NCBI GenBank assembly: GCA_902362715.1 | Contig: CABIXN010000003.1 | Span: 63,306 to 127,305, forward strand | Source: Lachnospiraceae bacterium | Lineage (GTDB): Bacteria; Bacillota; Clostridia; Lachnospirales; Lachnospiraceae | Direction of reading: 5' to 3' | Length of the DNA stretch: 64,000 nt | Part shown: one piece after another, positions 41,536 to 51,297 of the stretch | Layout: each line of letters starts with the position of its first letter | How positions within the stretch are numbered: position 1 is the stretch's first letter | Position numbers and translations under genes: made by a program | Notes under the pieces: model-generated | What the model was told of the DNA's origin: nothing | What the model saw: the letters and a program-made list of their open reading frames with translations, nothing else | Databases searched by the model: none

Positions 41536-42333
41536 ATGAAACCTACATTAACAGAAGCAGAAGCAAAGCTGTCATATGCGAAATATTTTCATATGCCGTT
41601 AACACCAATTCCACAGGAAAAGCTGGATATTCTGGCCGCCGGACCTATGGACCCTGAAAAGATGTTAAAGATTACTGATCGTGTTAAATTGTTCGATGAA
41701 GGATACTTTGACGTGGAGGTGGGGTATGGTGTACAGGAGGATGGCAGCGGCTATGTATCAAACCTGACGAAAATGCCGGGCGTCACAAAAGAAATGTTTG
41801 AATGGTGGTTTGCATGGCATGGACTTGAGGATCTCCGTTATAAAATCTGGGATCCGGAAGATCACTATTATGCAAGACAGAAAAACCGTGATAAAGCATT
41901 GAGCAGTAACCTTCCCATGAGAGAAAGAACCTGGGGAACCACCCACGAAGTTTTAGAGGATATCGGACCGGGACCGGACGAACTTATTCTAGATTTTAAA
42001 TATCCCTCGGAAATGGGATATCCGGAAGAGAAAGTAGGTACAGATGCCTGCGCTTCCATGATGTGTGCCAACGGCCACGGACCGGAGCCGGGCAAGGGTG
42101 TTGCAGCGGTGATGACACATATGATCCGAGAGATTGAAGGCGGTATTGAGTTAAGAAGCCGTTTTTGGATTGGATATCAGATTATGGATGGAAGACCTAT
42201 GAAACTGATTCCAAGAGGTGTCAGTGTTCCTATGGAAGTGCCAATGGGGCTGTTTGCACATAACTTAAAAGAATTTACACATCTGGCAGCAATTCTGCCA
42301 AAGGTATACGAAGAAGAAAAGGACCGTTTCTAA
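41536..42333 (+). CDS. DAPG/phloretin hydrolase-like C-C hydrolase
   Basis: A 265-residue protein of the family that includes 2,4-diacetylphloroglucinol hydrolase PhlG and the phloretin hydrolase of gut Eubacterium ramulus. The zinc ligands of those enzymes can be matched: H110 (WDPEDHYYARQ), E141 (VLEDIGPG), and H242 with E246 (AHNLKEF, the HxxxE pair). It would cleave the carbon-carbon bond between a phloroglucinol ring and an acyl chain, as in flavonoid breakdown. AAAGGAG lies 8 bases before the ATG. It is monocistronic, with its own terminator and a foldback repeat downstream. Confidence 0.82.
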   Translation: MKPTLTEAEAKLSYAKYFHMPLTPIPQEKLDILAAGPMDPEKMLKITDRVKLFDEGYFDVEVGYGVQEDGSGYVSNLTKMPGVTKEMFEWWFAWHGLEDLRYKIWDPEDHYYARQKNRDKALSSNLPMRERTWGTTHEVLEDIGPGPDELILDFKYPSEMGYPEEKVGTDACASMMCANGHGPEPGKGVAAVMTHMIREIEGGIELRSRFWIGYQIMDGRPMKLIPRGVSVPMEVPMGLFAHNLKEFTHLAAILPKVYEEEKDRF

Positions 42334-42360
42334 AAGTAAAATGAAAAAGATTGGCGCTGA

Positions 42361-42390
42361 TACTCCGGGGAAATCCCCGGGGTATTTTAT
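42361..42390 (+). terminator. Terminator after the PhlG-like gene
   Basis: TACTCCGGGG (42361-42370) and CCCCGGGGTA (about 42376-42384) form a stem with one wobble, followed by TTTTATTT. Confidence 0.65.
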
Positions 42391-42392
42391 TT

Positions 42393-42480
42393 CTCTATAG
42401 GAAATACTGTATTGTGATAAAGTTGAAAAGTACCGATTCCTATAGAGCAAAAAACGCTCTGCGGTGGAATGGAGTCATGT
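42393..42480. repeat. Dispersed intergenic foldback repeat, copy 2
   Basis: Bases 42393-42459 match copy 1 (27468-27534) with three differences in 67. Here the left arm is CTCTATAGGAAAT and the right arm ATTCCTATAGAG. The shared tail GGAATGGAGTCATGT follows. The remaining sequence to 42755 before sufC shows no gene. Confidence 0.8.
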
Positions 42481-42755
42481 TGCTTGCGCATTTTTTATTC
42501 AGGAAATTCCTGCAGACAGGAAAGGCGGATGCTCTGTGAGAAAGGTGCTTTCGTGATTGCTGCATGCAGGCTTCTTTTATAGTTATTAAAAGGCATTTGG
42601 CCTTCTGTTTTCAGGGAAAGACTGTGGCAAAAATCACTTCCATTTCACGGTAAAGTATTATATAATAGCACCGATACGGAAATAATTCCCTGATAAAGCA
42701 GGATATCCCTGTGAAATAGTGGGAAAACTGATAGAAAAAAGTTGAGGAAGGACAT

Positions 42756-43487
42756 ATGCTTGAATTAAGAGATATTAGTTTTCAGGTAACAGATGAAAAC
42801 GATGCCACAAACAAAGAGATTTTAAAAAATGTTAATTTAAAAGTAGATGACCGTTTTGTAGCGATTACCGGACCTAACGGCGGAGGAAAGTCTACCCTTG
42901 CAAAAATTATTGCGGGTATTTTCCGGCCCACATCCGGACAGATTCTGCTAGACGGGGTGGATATTACAAATATGAGTATTACTGAGCGTGCCAGAGCCGG
43001 CATTAGCTTCGCATTTCAGCAGCCGGTGCGGTTTAAAGGACTGACAGTAAAGGATCTTATTACACTGGCGGCGGGGAAGGACATTAATATTTCCCAGGCC
43101 TGTTCCTATTTATCAGAAGTGGGACTGTGCGCCAAAGATTATATCAACCGTGAAGTCAATGCCAGTCTTTCAGGCGGAGAATTAAAACGTATTGAAATTG
43201 CCATGATCATGGCAAGAGGAACGAAACTGTCCATTTTTGATGAACCGGAAGCAGGAATTGATTTGTGGAGTTTTAATAACCTGATTCAGGTTTTTGAGTC
43301 TATGCATGAAAAAATCAATGGCTCTATTCTGATTATTTCTCATCAGGAACGTATTTTAAATATTGCGGACAAGATTGTTGTAGTTGCCGGTGGACAGATA
43401 AAAAATGTAGGGACAAAAGCAGAAGTACTGCCGGATTTACTGGGAACCTCAGAAGCCTGCAGCACTTTAATGGATAAAATTGTATAG
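42756..43487 (+). CDS. sufC: Fe-S assembly ATPase SufC
   Basis: A 243-residue ABC-type ATPase with Walker A GPNGGGKST, signature LSGGELKRIEIAMIMARG and Walker B LSIFDEPEAGID. It lacks membrane partners and instead pairs with the SufB-like protein 14 bp downstream. There is no sufS, sufU or sufD next to it, which is the minimal SufC-SufB (SMS-like) arrangement of strict anaerobes. Confidence 0.93.
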   Translation: MLELRDISFQVTDENDATNKEILKNVNLKVDDRFVAITGPNGGGKSTLAKIIAGIFRPTSGQILLDGVDITNMSITERARAGISFAFQQPVRFKGLTVKDLITLAAGKDINISQACSYLSEVGLCAKDYINREVNASLSGGELKRIEIAMIMARGTKLSIFDEPEAGIDLWSFNNLIQVFESMHEKINGSILIISHQERILNIADKIVVVAGGQIKNVGTKAEVLPDLLGTSEACSTLMDKIV

Positions 43488-43501
43488 GGAGGTCAAAAAC
43501 T

Positions 43502-44425
43502 ATGGATGCAATTGAAAAACACATACTGGAAGAGGTAGCCGACCTTCATGCAGTTCCGGAAGGTGCGTACAATATCCGCTATAACGGACAGTCTGACGGC
43601 AGAAAAACAACAGCTAATATAGATATTGTAACAAAAACAGAAGAAGGAAAATCCGGCATTGATATTATTATCAAACCGGGAACCAAAAATGAAAGCGTGC
43701 ATATTCCTGTAGTTTTGAGCCAGAGCGGTTTAAAAGAGACAGTATACAATGATTTTTATATCGGAGATGATGCCGATGTGACAATTGTTGCGGGATGCGG
43801 TATTCACAACTGTGGAACGGATACTTCTCAGCATGATGGTATCCATACCTTTTATGTTGGGAAAAATGCCAGAATAAAATATGTAGAGAAACATTATGGT
43901 GAAGGCGATGGTTCGGGAGAACGTATTTTAAATCCGGTTACCGTGATCAATATAGATGAGGGCGGTTATATGGAGATGGATACTGTCCAGATCAAGGGCG
44001 TTACCTCCACAAAACGTGTGACGACTGCAGTGCTGAAAGCGGGTGCTGCATTAGAGATCAGCGAAAAAATCATGACACATGGCAATCAGTACGCAGAAAC
44101 AGATTTTACCGTTGATATGAACGGAGAGGACTGCAGCGCCAATGTAGTATCCCGTTCTGTTGCAAAAGGAAAATCAAAACAGCTTTTTGTTTCAAGAATT
44201 AACGGAAACTGTAAATGCGCAGGTCATACGGAGTGCGATGCCATTATTATGGATCAGGCCTGTGTAACTGCGGAGCCGCAGCTGACTGCAAATGATATAG
44301 ATGCCAGTCTGATTCATGAGGCAGCTATTGGAAAAATAGCCGGAGAACAGCTTATAAAGCTCATGACACTGGGGCTTACAGAAGAGGAAGCAGAGGAACA
44401 GATCGTAAACGGTTTCTTGAAATAA
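43502..44425 (+). CDS. sufB: SufB/SufD-family Fe-S scaffold protein
   Basis: A 307-residue beta-helix scaffold. It is shorter than the roughly 450-470-residue SufB of aerobes. Conserved parts include GDDADVTIVAGCGIHNCGT, FYVGKNARIKYVEKHYGEG, and the C-terminal IHEAAIGKIAGEQLIKLMTLGLTEEEAEEQIVNGFL. With SufC it builds Fe-S clusters that enzymes such as AbfD and NrdG in this window would need. An AGGGAGG site precedes it. Confidence 0.92.
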   Translation: MDAIEKHILEEVADLHAVPEGAYNIRYNGQSDGRKTTANIDIVTKTEEGKSGIDIIIKPGTKNESVHIPVVLSQSGLKETVYNDFYIGDDADVTIVAGCGIHNCGTDTSQHDGIHTFYVGKNARIKYVEKHYGEGDGSGERILNPVTVINIDEGGYMEMDTVQIKGVTSTKRVTTAVLKAGAALEISEKIMTHGNQYAETDFTVDMNGEDCSANVVSRSVAKGKSKQLFVSRINGNCKCAGHTECDAIIMDQACVTAEPQLTANDIDASLIHEAAIGKIAGEQLIKLMTLGLTEEEAEEQIVNGFLK

Positions 44426-44526
44426 TTACCAAAATAATTTTTTCATTTCTGTTAATAATAGTTTCAGGGTAAGCAATGCTTATCTTTAAAAATAAAAAGA
44501 AACAAATATTTACGGAGGTGAAAAGA

Positions 44527-44736
44527 ATGAGCAATTCTTCAAACTCAAACAAAACTAGTGTACCAGAAGCAAAAGAAGCAATGAACCGTTTCAAACAGGA
44601 AGTTGCATCCGAATTAGGTATCTCTTTAAAAGAGGGATATAACGGAGATCTGACATCTCGTCAGGCAGGTTCCATCGGTGGTGAAATGGTAAGAAAAATG
44701 ATCCAGAGACAGGAAGAGCAGATGTCTGGAAGATAG
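44527..44736 (+). CDS. Alpha/beta-type small acid-soluble spore protein
   Basis: A 69-residue protein with both family signatures: KEAMNRFKQEVASELGI, which includes the germination-protease cleavage region, and GDLTSRQAGSIGGEMVRKM. It coats DNA in the spore core and gives UV and heat resistance. ATG 44527 is set by GGAGGTG 5-6 bases upstream. It shows that the organism sporulates or descends from spore formers. Confidence 0.93.
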   Translation: MSNSSNSNKTSVPEAKEAMNRFKQEVASELGISLKEGYNGDLTSRQAGSIGGEMVRKMIQRQEEQMSGR

Positions 44737-44756
44737 TAATTCTATTGCTGTCAGAT

Positions 44757-44807
44757 AAAAAGGCTTTTCCGGCCAACCTAAGAGGTTGGCTGGAAGGGCC
44801 TTTTTAC
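44757..44807 (+). terminator. Terminator after the spore protein gene
   Basis: AAAAAGGC...CCGGCCAACCT pairs across AAG with AGGTTGGCTGG...GGCCTTTTT, with T5 at the end. Confidence 0.85.
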
Positions 44808-44978
44808 ATTTATTGTTGAAATTTGAAAAACCCTGTGTTATAATTCCTAAATGACTGTAAGTGGCGAAAGTACGCCCTTTTTTATGGTATATGGGTTTTG
44901 TAGTTGTGAAGTTCCTGTATCATAGAAAGCCGCAGACGTACAACTACATGACATATATTAAGGAGGATAATTGTTAGA

Positions 44979-46325
44979 ATGAGTGTACAGGTAGAAAATT
45001 TAGAAAAAAACATGGCAAAACTCACAGTTGAGGTGCCTGCTGAGGAACTGGAAAGCGCACTCCAGGAAGCATATAATAAACAGAAAAAAAGCATCAGTCT
45101 TCCGGGATTCCGTAAAGGAAAAGTTCCAAGAATGATGGTTGAAAAAATGTACGGAGCAAATGTTTTCTGTGATGATGCAGCAAACAGCCTGCTTCCGGGG
45201 GCATATTCAGAAGCAGTAGAAGAAAGCGGACTGGATATCGTTTCCAGACCAAATCTTGATATTGTACAGCTGGAAAAAGGAAAAGCATTTATTTTTACAG
45301 CAGAAGTTGCAGTAAAACCGGAAGTGACACTTGGAAAATATGTGGGAGTTACTGTAACAAAGATTGATACAGCAGCAACAGAGGAAGAAATCGAAAAAGA
45401 AATCAATGCTGAAAGAGAAAAAAATGCCAGAACAATCACAGTGGAAGGCAGAGCTGTAGAAGACGGCGATACAGCAGTTATTGATTATGAAGGCTTTGCT
45501 GACGGTGTGGCATTTGAAGGTGGAAAAGACGAGAATCATTCACTGGTAATCGGTTCCGGCAGCTTTATTCCTGGATTTGAAGAGCAGCTTATCGGAAAGA
45601 ATGCCGGTGAAGAAGTGGAAGTAAATGTAACATTCCCTGAAGAATACCATTCTGCAGATCTTGCGGGAAAAGCAGCAGTATTTAACGTAAAAATCAACGA
45701 AATCAAAACAAAAGAAGTTCCAGAGCTGGATGATGAGTTCGTACAGGATGTTTCTGAATTTGATACTGTTGCAGAATATAAAGAGAGCATTAAGGCAAAA
45801 GTAGAAGAAAGAAAAGAAAGCGATGCCAAAGCAGCTCAGACAGACGAAGCTATTAAGAAAATTGTAGATAAATCCCAGATGGATATTCCGGAAGCTATGA
45901 TTGATACTCAGTGTGAAGATATGATCAATCAGTTTGGGCAGCAGATGTCACAGCAGGGACTTTCCATGCAGCAGTACCTTCAGTTTACAGGTATGACCAT
46001 GGATAAAATGAAAGAGCAGGTTCGCGAAGAAGCAGTTGCACGTATTGAAAGCGGACTGATTTTAGAGCAGATTGCAAAAGAAGAAAATATTGAGATTTCA
46101 GATGAAGATTTAGATGCTGAGATCGTTAAAATGGCTGAGCTGTACAAAATGGAAGCAGATCAGTTAAGAGGCTACATGGGCGATTCTGAGAAAGAAGCAA
46201 TGAAAAAAGATTTGGCTGAGCAGAGAGCTGTAGCATTTATCATGGAAAATGTAAAATACAGAGCAAAAGCAAAATCAAAAAAAGAAAAAGATGCGGAAGC
46301 TGAGGCAGAAAGCACAGAAGAATAG
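44979..46325 (+). CDS. tig: Trigger factor
   Basis: A 448-residue ribosome-bound chaperone. The N-terminal ribosome-binding motif is LPGFRKGKVPRMM. A central FKBP-type peptidyl-prolyl isomerase domain (VIDYEGFADGVAFEGGKDENHSLVIGSGSFIPGFEEQLIG) and a long helical C-terminal chaperone domain follow. It is first in the classic tig-clpP-clpX-lon-engB order. The C-terminus has a Lys/Glu-rich tail. Confidence 0.97.
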   Translation: MSVQVENLEKNMAKLTVEVPAEELESALQEAYNKQKKSISLPGFRKGKVPRMMVEKMYGANVFCDDAANSLLPGAYSEAVEESGLDIVSRPNLDIVQLEKGKAFIFTAEVAVKPEVTLGKYVGVTVTKIDTAATEEEIEKEINAEREKNARTITVEGRAVEDGDTAVIDYEGFADGVAFEGGKDENHSLVIGSGSFIPGFEEQLIGKNAGEEVEVNVTFPEEYHSADLAGKAAVFNVKINEIKTKEVPELDDEFVQDVSEFDTVAEYKESIKAKVEERKESDAKAAQTDEAIKKIVDKSQMDIPEAMIDTQCEDMINQFGQQMSQQGLSMQQYLQFTGMTMDKMKEQVREEAVARIESGLILEQIAKEENIEISDEDLDAEIVKMAELYKMEADQLRGYMGDSEKEAMKKDLAEQRAVAFIMENVKYRAKAKSKKEKDAEAEAESTEE

Positions 46326-46352
46326 TCATAAAGGTTTGGCAGATATCTTTTT

Positions 46353-46391
46353 CAGGCCGGTCCGGTCGGACCGGCCTGTTTGATACTTTTT
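46353..46391 (+). terminator. Hairpin between tig and clpP
   Basis: CAGGCCGGTCC (46353-46363), loop GGTC, GGACCGGCCTG (46368-46378), then TTTGATACTTTTT. It may be a terminator or partial attenuator separating tig from clpPX. Confidence 0.65.
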
Positions 46392-46413
46392 AAACAGAAA
46401 TGGAGGCAGAAAT

Positions 46414-46998
46414 ATGAGTTTTGTACCTTATGTCATTGAACAAAACAGCAGAGGCGAACGAAGCTATGATATTTACTCAAGATTATTAAAAGACAGAATC
46501 ATTTTCCTTGGAGAAGAAGTGAATGAGACAACGGCTAGTCTTGTTGTTGCACAGCTTCTTTTTCTGGAATCAGAAGATCCGGGAAAAGATATTCATTTAT
46601 ACATTAACTCTCCCGGCGGGATGGTGACTGCAGGTTTAGCAATTTACGATACTATGCAGTATATTAAATGTGATGTATCAACTACCTGCATCGGTCTGGC
46701 TGCAAGTATGGGAGCATTTTTGCTGGCCGGAGGAACCAAGGGAAAACGTTTTGCGCTTCCCAATGCAGAGATTATGATTCATCAGCCCTCCGGAGGAGCA
46801 AGAGGTCAGGCAACAGAGATCCAGATTGCAGCAGAGAATATTTTAAAGACGAAACAGCGTCTTAACAGAATCCTTGCAGAAAATACCGGAAAATCTATAG
46901 AAGAGGTTGCCGCTGATACAGAAAGAGACAATTATATGACTGCGGAAGAAGCAGTTGCATATGGACTGGTTGATTCTGTAATCAAAGACCATCACTAG
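46414..46998 (+). CDS. clpP: ATP-dependent Clp protease proteolytic subunit
   Basis: A 194-residue serine protease with catalytic triad S98 ([13 protein letters not shown]), H123 ([13 protein letters not shown]) and D172. It forms a tetradecameric chamber fed by ClpX, encoded 18 bp downstream. GGAGG precedes the start. Confidence 0.98.
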   Translation: MSFVPYVIEQNSRGERSYDIYSRLLKDRIIFLGEEVNETTASLVVAQLLFLESEDPGKDIHLYINSPGGMVTAGLAIYDTMQYIKCDVSTTCIGLAASMGAFLLAGGTKGKRFALPNAEIMIHQPSGGARGQATEIQIAAENILKTKQRLNRILAENTGKSIEEVAADTERDNYMTAEEAVAYGLVDSVIKDHH

Positions 46999-47016
46999 GA
47001 TGAGAGAGGTAAAAAC

Positions 47017-48264
47017 ATGGCAGTAAAAAACAACGGAGAAGAAAGAATACGTTGTTCATTTTGTGGGAAAACCCAGGAACAGGTGCGCAAATTGATTGCA
47101 GGCCCAAAGGGGGCCTATATCTGCGATGAATGTGTGGAAATCTGTTCTGATATTATAGAGGAAGAGCTGGAAGGATATACTTCCGAGAGTGCATCGCAGT
47201 CAGAAATTAATCTGTTTAAACCGGAAGAATTAAAAGCTTTTCTGGATGATTATGTAATCGGACAGGATGAGGCGAAAAAAGTTCTCTCTGTAGCAGTTTA
47301 TAATCACTATAAAAGAATTATGGCAGAACCAGATCTGGATGTGGAGCTGCAAAAGAGCAATATTTTGATGCTGGGACCTACCGGTTCCGGTAAAACACTG
47401 CTGGCTCAGACGCTGGCTAAGATTCTTAATGTGCCTTTTGCTATTGCGGATGCCACAACATTAACAGAGGCAGGATATGTAGGCGAAGATGTGGAAAATA
47501 TTTTGCTGAAAATTATCCAGGCAGCAGATTATGATGTAGAGAAAGCCCAGTACGGCATTATTTATATAGATGAAATTGATAAGATCACAAGAAAGTCAGA
47601 AAATGCATCTATTACAAGAGATGTTTCAGGAGAAGGGGTGCAGCAGGCGCTGCTGAAAATTCTGGAAGGAACTGTGGCATCTGTACCGCCTCAGGGGGGC
47701 AGAAAGCATCCTCAGCAGGAACTGATTCCCATTGATACAACGAATATTTTGTTTATATGCGGCGGTGCTTTTGAGGGACTAGATAAAATCATCGAGGCCA
47801 GAATGGATCAGAAATCCATTGGCTTTAATGCGGAAATTTCTGATAAAAAGGACAAAAATGTAGGAGAGCTGTTAAAAGAAGCTCTGCCTCAGGATTTTAT
47901 AAAATTCGGATTGATTCCGGAGTTTATCGGGCGTGTTCCTATGGTAGTTTCCCTGGAGGCGCTGGATAAAGAGTCACTGGTCCGGATTCTTACGGAACCG
48001 AAAAATTCTCTGATGAAACAGTACGAGAAGCTGTTTGAGTTAGACCAGGTAGAGCTGGTATTTAAGAAGGAGGCTCTAGAGGCAATCGCAGAGTGTTCAC
48101 TGAAACGAAAAACCGGCGCCCGGGGTCTTCGTGCGATTATGGAAAAAACCATGATGGATCTGATGTATCGGATTCCTTCAGATGATACCATTACAAAGTG
48201 TATCATTACCAGAGAAACAGTAACAGGAAGCGGAGAAGCCGTTCTGGAATATAAAAGCAAATAG
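47017..48264 (+). CDS. clpX: Clp protease ATP-binding subunit ClpX
   Basis: A 415-residue AAA+ unfoldase with an N-terminal zinc finger ([11 protein letters not shown]...ICDECVEIC), Walker A GPTGSGKT, Walker [11 protein letters not shown] and the ClpP-contact loop region. It selects and unfolds substrates for ClpP. Confidence 0.98.
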   Translation: MAVKNNGEERIRCSFCGKTQEQVRKLIAGPKGAYICDECVEICSDIIEEELEGYTSESASQSEINLFKPEELKAFLDDYVIGQDEAKKVLSVAVYNHYKRIMAEPDLDVELQKSNILMLGPTGSGKTLLAQTLAKILNVPFAIADATTLTEAGYVGEDVENILLKIIQAADYDVEKAQYGIIYIDEIDKITRKSENASITRDVSGEGVQQALLKILEGTVASVPPQGGRKHPQQELIPIDTTNILFICGGAFEGLDKIIEARMDQKSIGFNAEISDKKDKNVGELLKEALPQDFIKFGLIPEFIGRVPMVVSLEALDKESLVRILTEPKNSLMKQYEKLFELDQVELVFKKEALEAIAECSLKRKTGARGLRAIMEKTMMDLMYRIPSDDTITKCIITRETVTGSGEAVLEYKSK

Positions 48265-48280
48265 GCAAAGAGAAAATTAC

Positions 48281-48314
48281 ATGGACGGAGCTTTCTTGTG
48301 AGAGCTTCGTCCAT
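48281..48314 (+). other. Hairpin between clpX and lon
   Basis: ATGGACGGAGCT (48281-48292) pairs with AGCTTCGTCCAT (48303-48314) through a 10-base loop, with one wobble. There is no T tract; it is a possible processing or attenuation site. Confidence 0.4.
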
Positions 48315-48349
48315 TTCACAATAAGACATAAGAGAAATGGAGGACGGTT

Positions 48350-50677
48350 ATGAGTGAACTTTTAAAAGAACTGCCCGCTGTAGCCTTAAGAGGCATTACA
48401 ATTTTACCGGGAATGATTGCGCATTTTGATATCAGCCGTGAGAAATCTATCAAAGCCATTGAGACCTGCATGATGGAAGATAATCAGATTTATCTGGTGA
48501 CACAGCGGGATATGGAGGAAGAAGATCCTGATGTAAACGGTTTATATAAGATTGGTGTCATTGCCAGCATCAGACAGCTGATTAAGTTAAAAGATGATGT
48601 TGTGAGAGTTTTGGTGGAAGGGAAAGAAAAAGCTGAACTTGCATATCTTAATCAGGATAAAGGATATCTGGAAGCAGCAGTAGTACCGGTGGAGGAAAAG
48701 GAGACGGAAGTGTCCCCTGAGGTAGAAGAAGCCATGCTGCGGGCTGTGCAGGAGGCTATGATTGAATATTGTAAAGTGAATCCAAAATCAGGAAAAGAAC
48801 TGGCCCGCCAGGCAGATGGATTGAATCATCTGAATACACTGATGGATCTTTTAGGAAACAACCTTCCGATTTTTTATGAACAAAAGCAGAAATTGCTGGA
48901 TGCATCATCCCTGGAGGAACGCTATGGGGTTTTGATGAATATTCTGCTCAGCGAGACGAATATTCTTGAAATAAAAAATGAGCTCCAGATGAAAGTAAAG
49001 GAACAGGTAGATAAAAATCAAAAAGAATATATTCTGCGGGAGCAGATGAAAGTGATTCGGAAGGAGCTAGGAGAGGACAATACGGAATCTGACAGCCAGC
49101 GGTATTTAAAACAGACAGAGGAGCTGAATGCCCCCTTACAGATCAAAAACAGAATCAGAAAAGAAATTGAACGGTTTAAAAATATTGCCGGAAATGCTTC
49201 TGAGGGCAGCGTGGCAAGAGGATACATAGAAACTCTTCTGGCACTGCCATGGGAGAAAGCCTCTAAAGATAATACAGATCTTGACAATGCAGAGTTTATT
49301 TTAAATGAAGATCATTATGGACTGGAAAAGGTAAAAGAACGGGTGCTGGAGTTTTTGGCTGTGCGCAATATGACAAAAAAAGGGGAGAGTCCCATTCTTT
49401 GTCTGATTGGCCCGCCGGGAACCGGAAAAACCAGTATTGCCCGGTCCGTTGCAAGAGCCCTGGATAAAAAATATGTGCGGATCTGCCTGGGCGGCGTTCG
49501 GGATGAAGCGGAAATACGGGGGCACAGAAGAACGTATGTGGGGGCTATGCCTGGCCGGATTGTGGAAGGCATCAGGCAGGCCGGTGTAAAAAATCCCCTG
49601 ATTCTTCTGGATGAAATTGATAAAATGAGCAGTGATTATAAAGGAGATCCTTCTTCGGCTATGCTGGAGGTGCTGGATTCAGAACAAAACCAGAGATTTA
49701 TGGATCATTATGTGGATCTTCCGGTAGATTTGTCAGAAGCTTTGTTTATTGCTACTGCAAATGATATCGGAAATATTCCCCGGCCTTTGATGGACCGTAT
49801 GGAGCTGATTGAAGTACAGAGCTATACCTCAAATGAGAAGCTGCACATTGCAAAAGAGCATCTGATAGGGAAGCAGAAAGAGAAAAACGGGCTGGACGCA
49901 GATCAGATCAGCTTCAGCGACCGGGCGCTGATGAGTCTTATTGAGGGTTATACAAAAGAAGCAGGTGTGCGGAATCTTGAGCGCAGGATTGGTGAACTCT
50001 GCCGTAAGGCAGCCAGAGAGATTTATCAGAAACATAAAAATGCCGTTAAGATCACAGAGACAGCTCTTGAGAAATATCTTGGAAAAAGAATATTTACTAC
50101 AGATATGGCGAATACAGAGGATGAAATCGGAATTGTAAGGGGGCTGGCATGGACCAGTGTAGGCGGAGATACGCTGGAAATCGAAGTAAATATTATGCCG
50201 GGAAAAGGTGAGTTTTTACTTACCGGAAAACTGGGAGATGTAATGAAAGAATCTGCCCAGGCCGGTATCAGCTATATCCGGTCGGTCAGTGAACAATATC
50301 AGATAGAAAATAATTTTTTCAAAGAGCATGATATACATATCCATATTCCGGAAGGAGCAGTGCCAAAGGACGGACCGTCAGCGGGAATTACTATGGCTGC
50401 GGCTATGCTGTCTGCCATTATTCAAAAACCCGTTAAGGCAGATGTGGCTATGACCGGTGAGATTACTTTAAGAGGCAGGGTTTTACCTGTAGGCGGATTA
50501 AAAGAGAAACTTTTAGCGGCTAAAAATGCCGGGATTAAAACGGTCTGCGTTCCGGCAGACAATGAGAAAGATGTATCAGAAATCTCGCAGGAAATAAAAC
50601 GTGGGCTGGACATTCATTTTGTTTCCCGGATGCAGGATGTACTGGAAATTGCATTTGCAGACGGTAAAGAAGCATAA
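48350..50677 (+). CDS. lon: ATP-dependent protease Lon
   Basis: A 775-residue LonA protease with an N-terminal substrate-recognition domain (PAVALRGITILPGM), AAA+ core with Walker A GPPGTGKTS, and a C-terminal Ser-Lys protease: catalytic Ser in PKDGPSAGITM and Lys in LPVGGLKEKLLAAKNAG. It degrades damaged and regulatory proteins. GGAGG precedes the start. Confidence 0.98.
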   Translation: MSELLKELPAVALRGITILPGMIAHFDISREKSIKAIETCMMEDNQIYLVTQRDMEEEDPDVNGLYKIGVIASIRQLIKLKDDVVRVLVEGKEKAELAYLNQDKGYLEAAVVPVEEKETEVSPEVEEAMLRAVQEAMIEYCKVNPKSGKELARQADGLNHLNTLMDLLGNNLPIFYEQKQKLLDASSLEERYGVLMNILLSETNILEIKNELQMKVKEQVDKNQKEYILREQMKVIRKELGEDNTESDSQRYLKQTEELNAPLQIKNRIRKEIERFKNIAGNASEGSVARGYIETLLALPWEKASKDNTDLDNAEFILNEDHYGLEKVKERVLEFLAVRNMTKKGESPILCLIGPPGTGKTSIARSVARALDKKYVRICLGGVRDEAEIRGHRRTYVGAMPGRIVEGIRQAGVKNPLILLDEIDKMSSDYKGDPSSAMLEVLDSEQNQRFMDHYVDLPVDLSEALFIATANDIGNIPRPLMDRMELIEVQSYTSNEKLHIAKEHLIGKQKEKNGLDADQISFSDRALMSLIEGYTKEAGVRNLERRIGELCRKAAREIYQKHKNAVKITETALEKYLGKRIFTTDMANTEDEIGIVRGLAWTSVGGDTLEIEVNIMPGKGEFLLTGKLGDVMKESAQAGISYIRSVSEQYQIENNFFKEHDIHIHIPEGAVPKDGPSAGITMAAAMLSAIIQKPVKADVAMTGEITLRGRVLPVGGLKEKLLAAKNAGIKTVCVPADNEKDVSEISQEIKRGLDIHFVSRMQDVLEIAFADGKEA

Positions 50678-50703
50678 CCCCACAGCGGGGAAAGGAGACC
50701 TTT

Positions 50704-51297
50704 ATGGTTATTAAAAAAGTGGAATTGGAAACAGTGTGCGGTTATACCAGCACACTGCCGGAAAATACAAAACCGGAAATTGCATTTGCAGGGAAATCAA
50801 ACGTTGGAAAGTCTTCCCTGATTAATGCTCTGATGAACCGGAAATCACTGGCGAGAACATCTTCTCAGCCCGGAAAAACCCAGACCATCAATTTTTATAA
50901 TATTAATGATGAAATGTATCTGACAGACCTGCCGGGGTACGGATTTGCCCGGGTATCTCAGTCTGAAAAAGAAAAATGGGGAAAGATGATTGAAAATTAT
51001 CTGAATACTTCTAGTCAGCTGCGGGCGGTATTTCTTTTGATAGATATCCGGCATGATCCTTCTGCCAATGATAAAATGATGTATGAGTGGATGGTTTATC
51101 AGGGCTTTGAACCGATTATTATTGCTACAAAACTGGATAAAATCAAGCGGAGTCAGGTACAAAAACAGTTAAAGGCCGTGAAACAGGGGCTGAATGTGAA
51201 ACCTGGAACAATTGTAATTCCTTTTTCTGCTCAAACAAAGCAGGGGAGGGAAGAAATATGGGATTTAATGGATCAGATAGTAGAATATGAAGAATAA
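50704..51297 (+). CDS. engB: Ribosome biogenesis GTPase EngB (YsxC/YihA)
   Basis: A 197-residue GTPase with G1 GKSNVGKSS, G3 DLPGYGFARVS and G4 TKLDK. It helps assemble the large ribosomal subunit. Its position after lon is conserved in Firmicutes. Its 3' end overlaps the next gene by 11 bp. Confidence 0.96.
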   Translation: MVIKKVELETVCGYTSTLPENTKPEIAFAGKSNVGKSSLINALMNRKSLARTSSQPGKTQTINFYNINDEMYLTDLPGYGFARVSQSEKEKWGKMIENYLNTSSQLRAVFLLIDIRHDPSANDKMMYEWMVYQGFEPIIIATKLDKIKRSQVQKQLKAVKQGLNVKPGTIVIPFSAQTKQGREEIWDLMDQIVEYEE

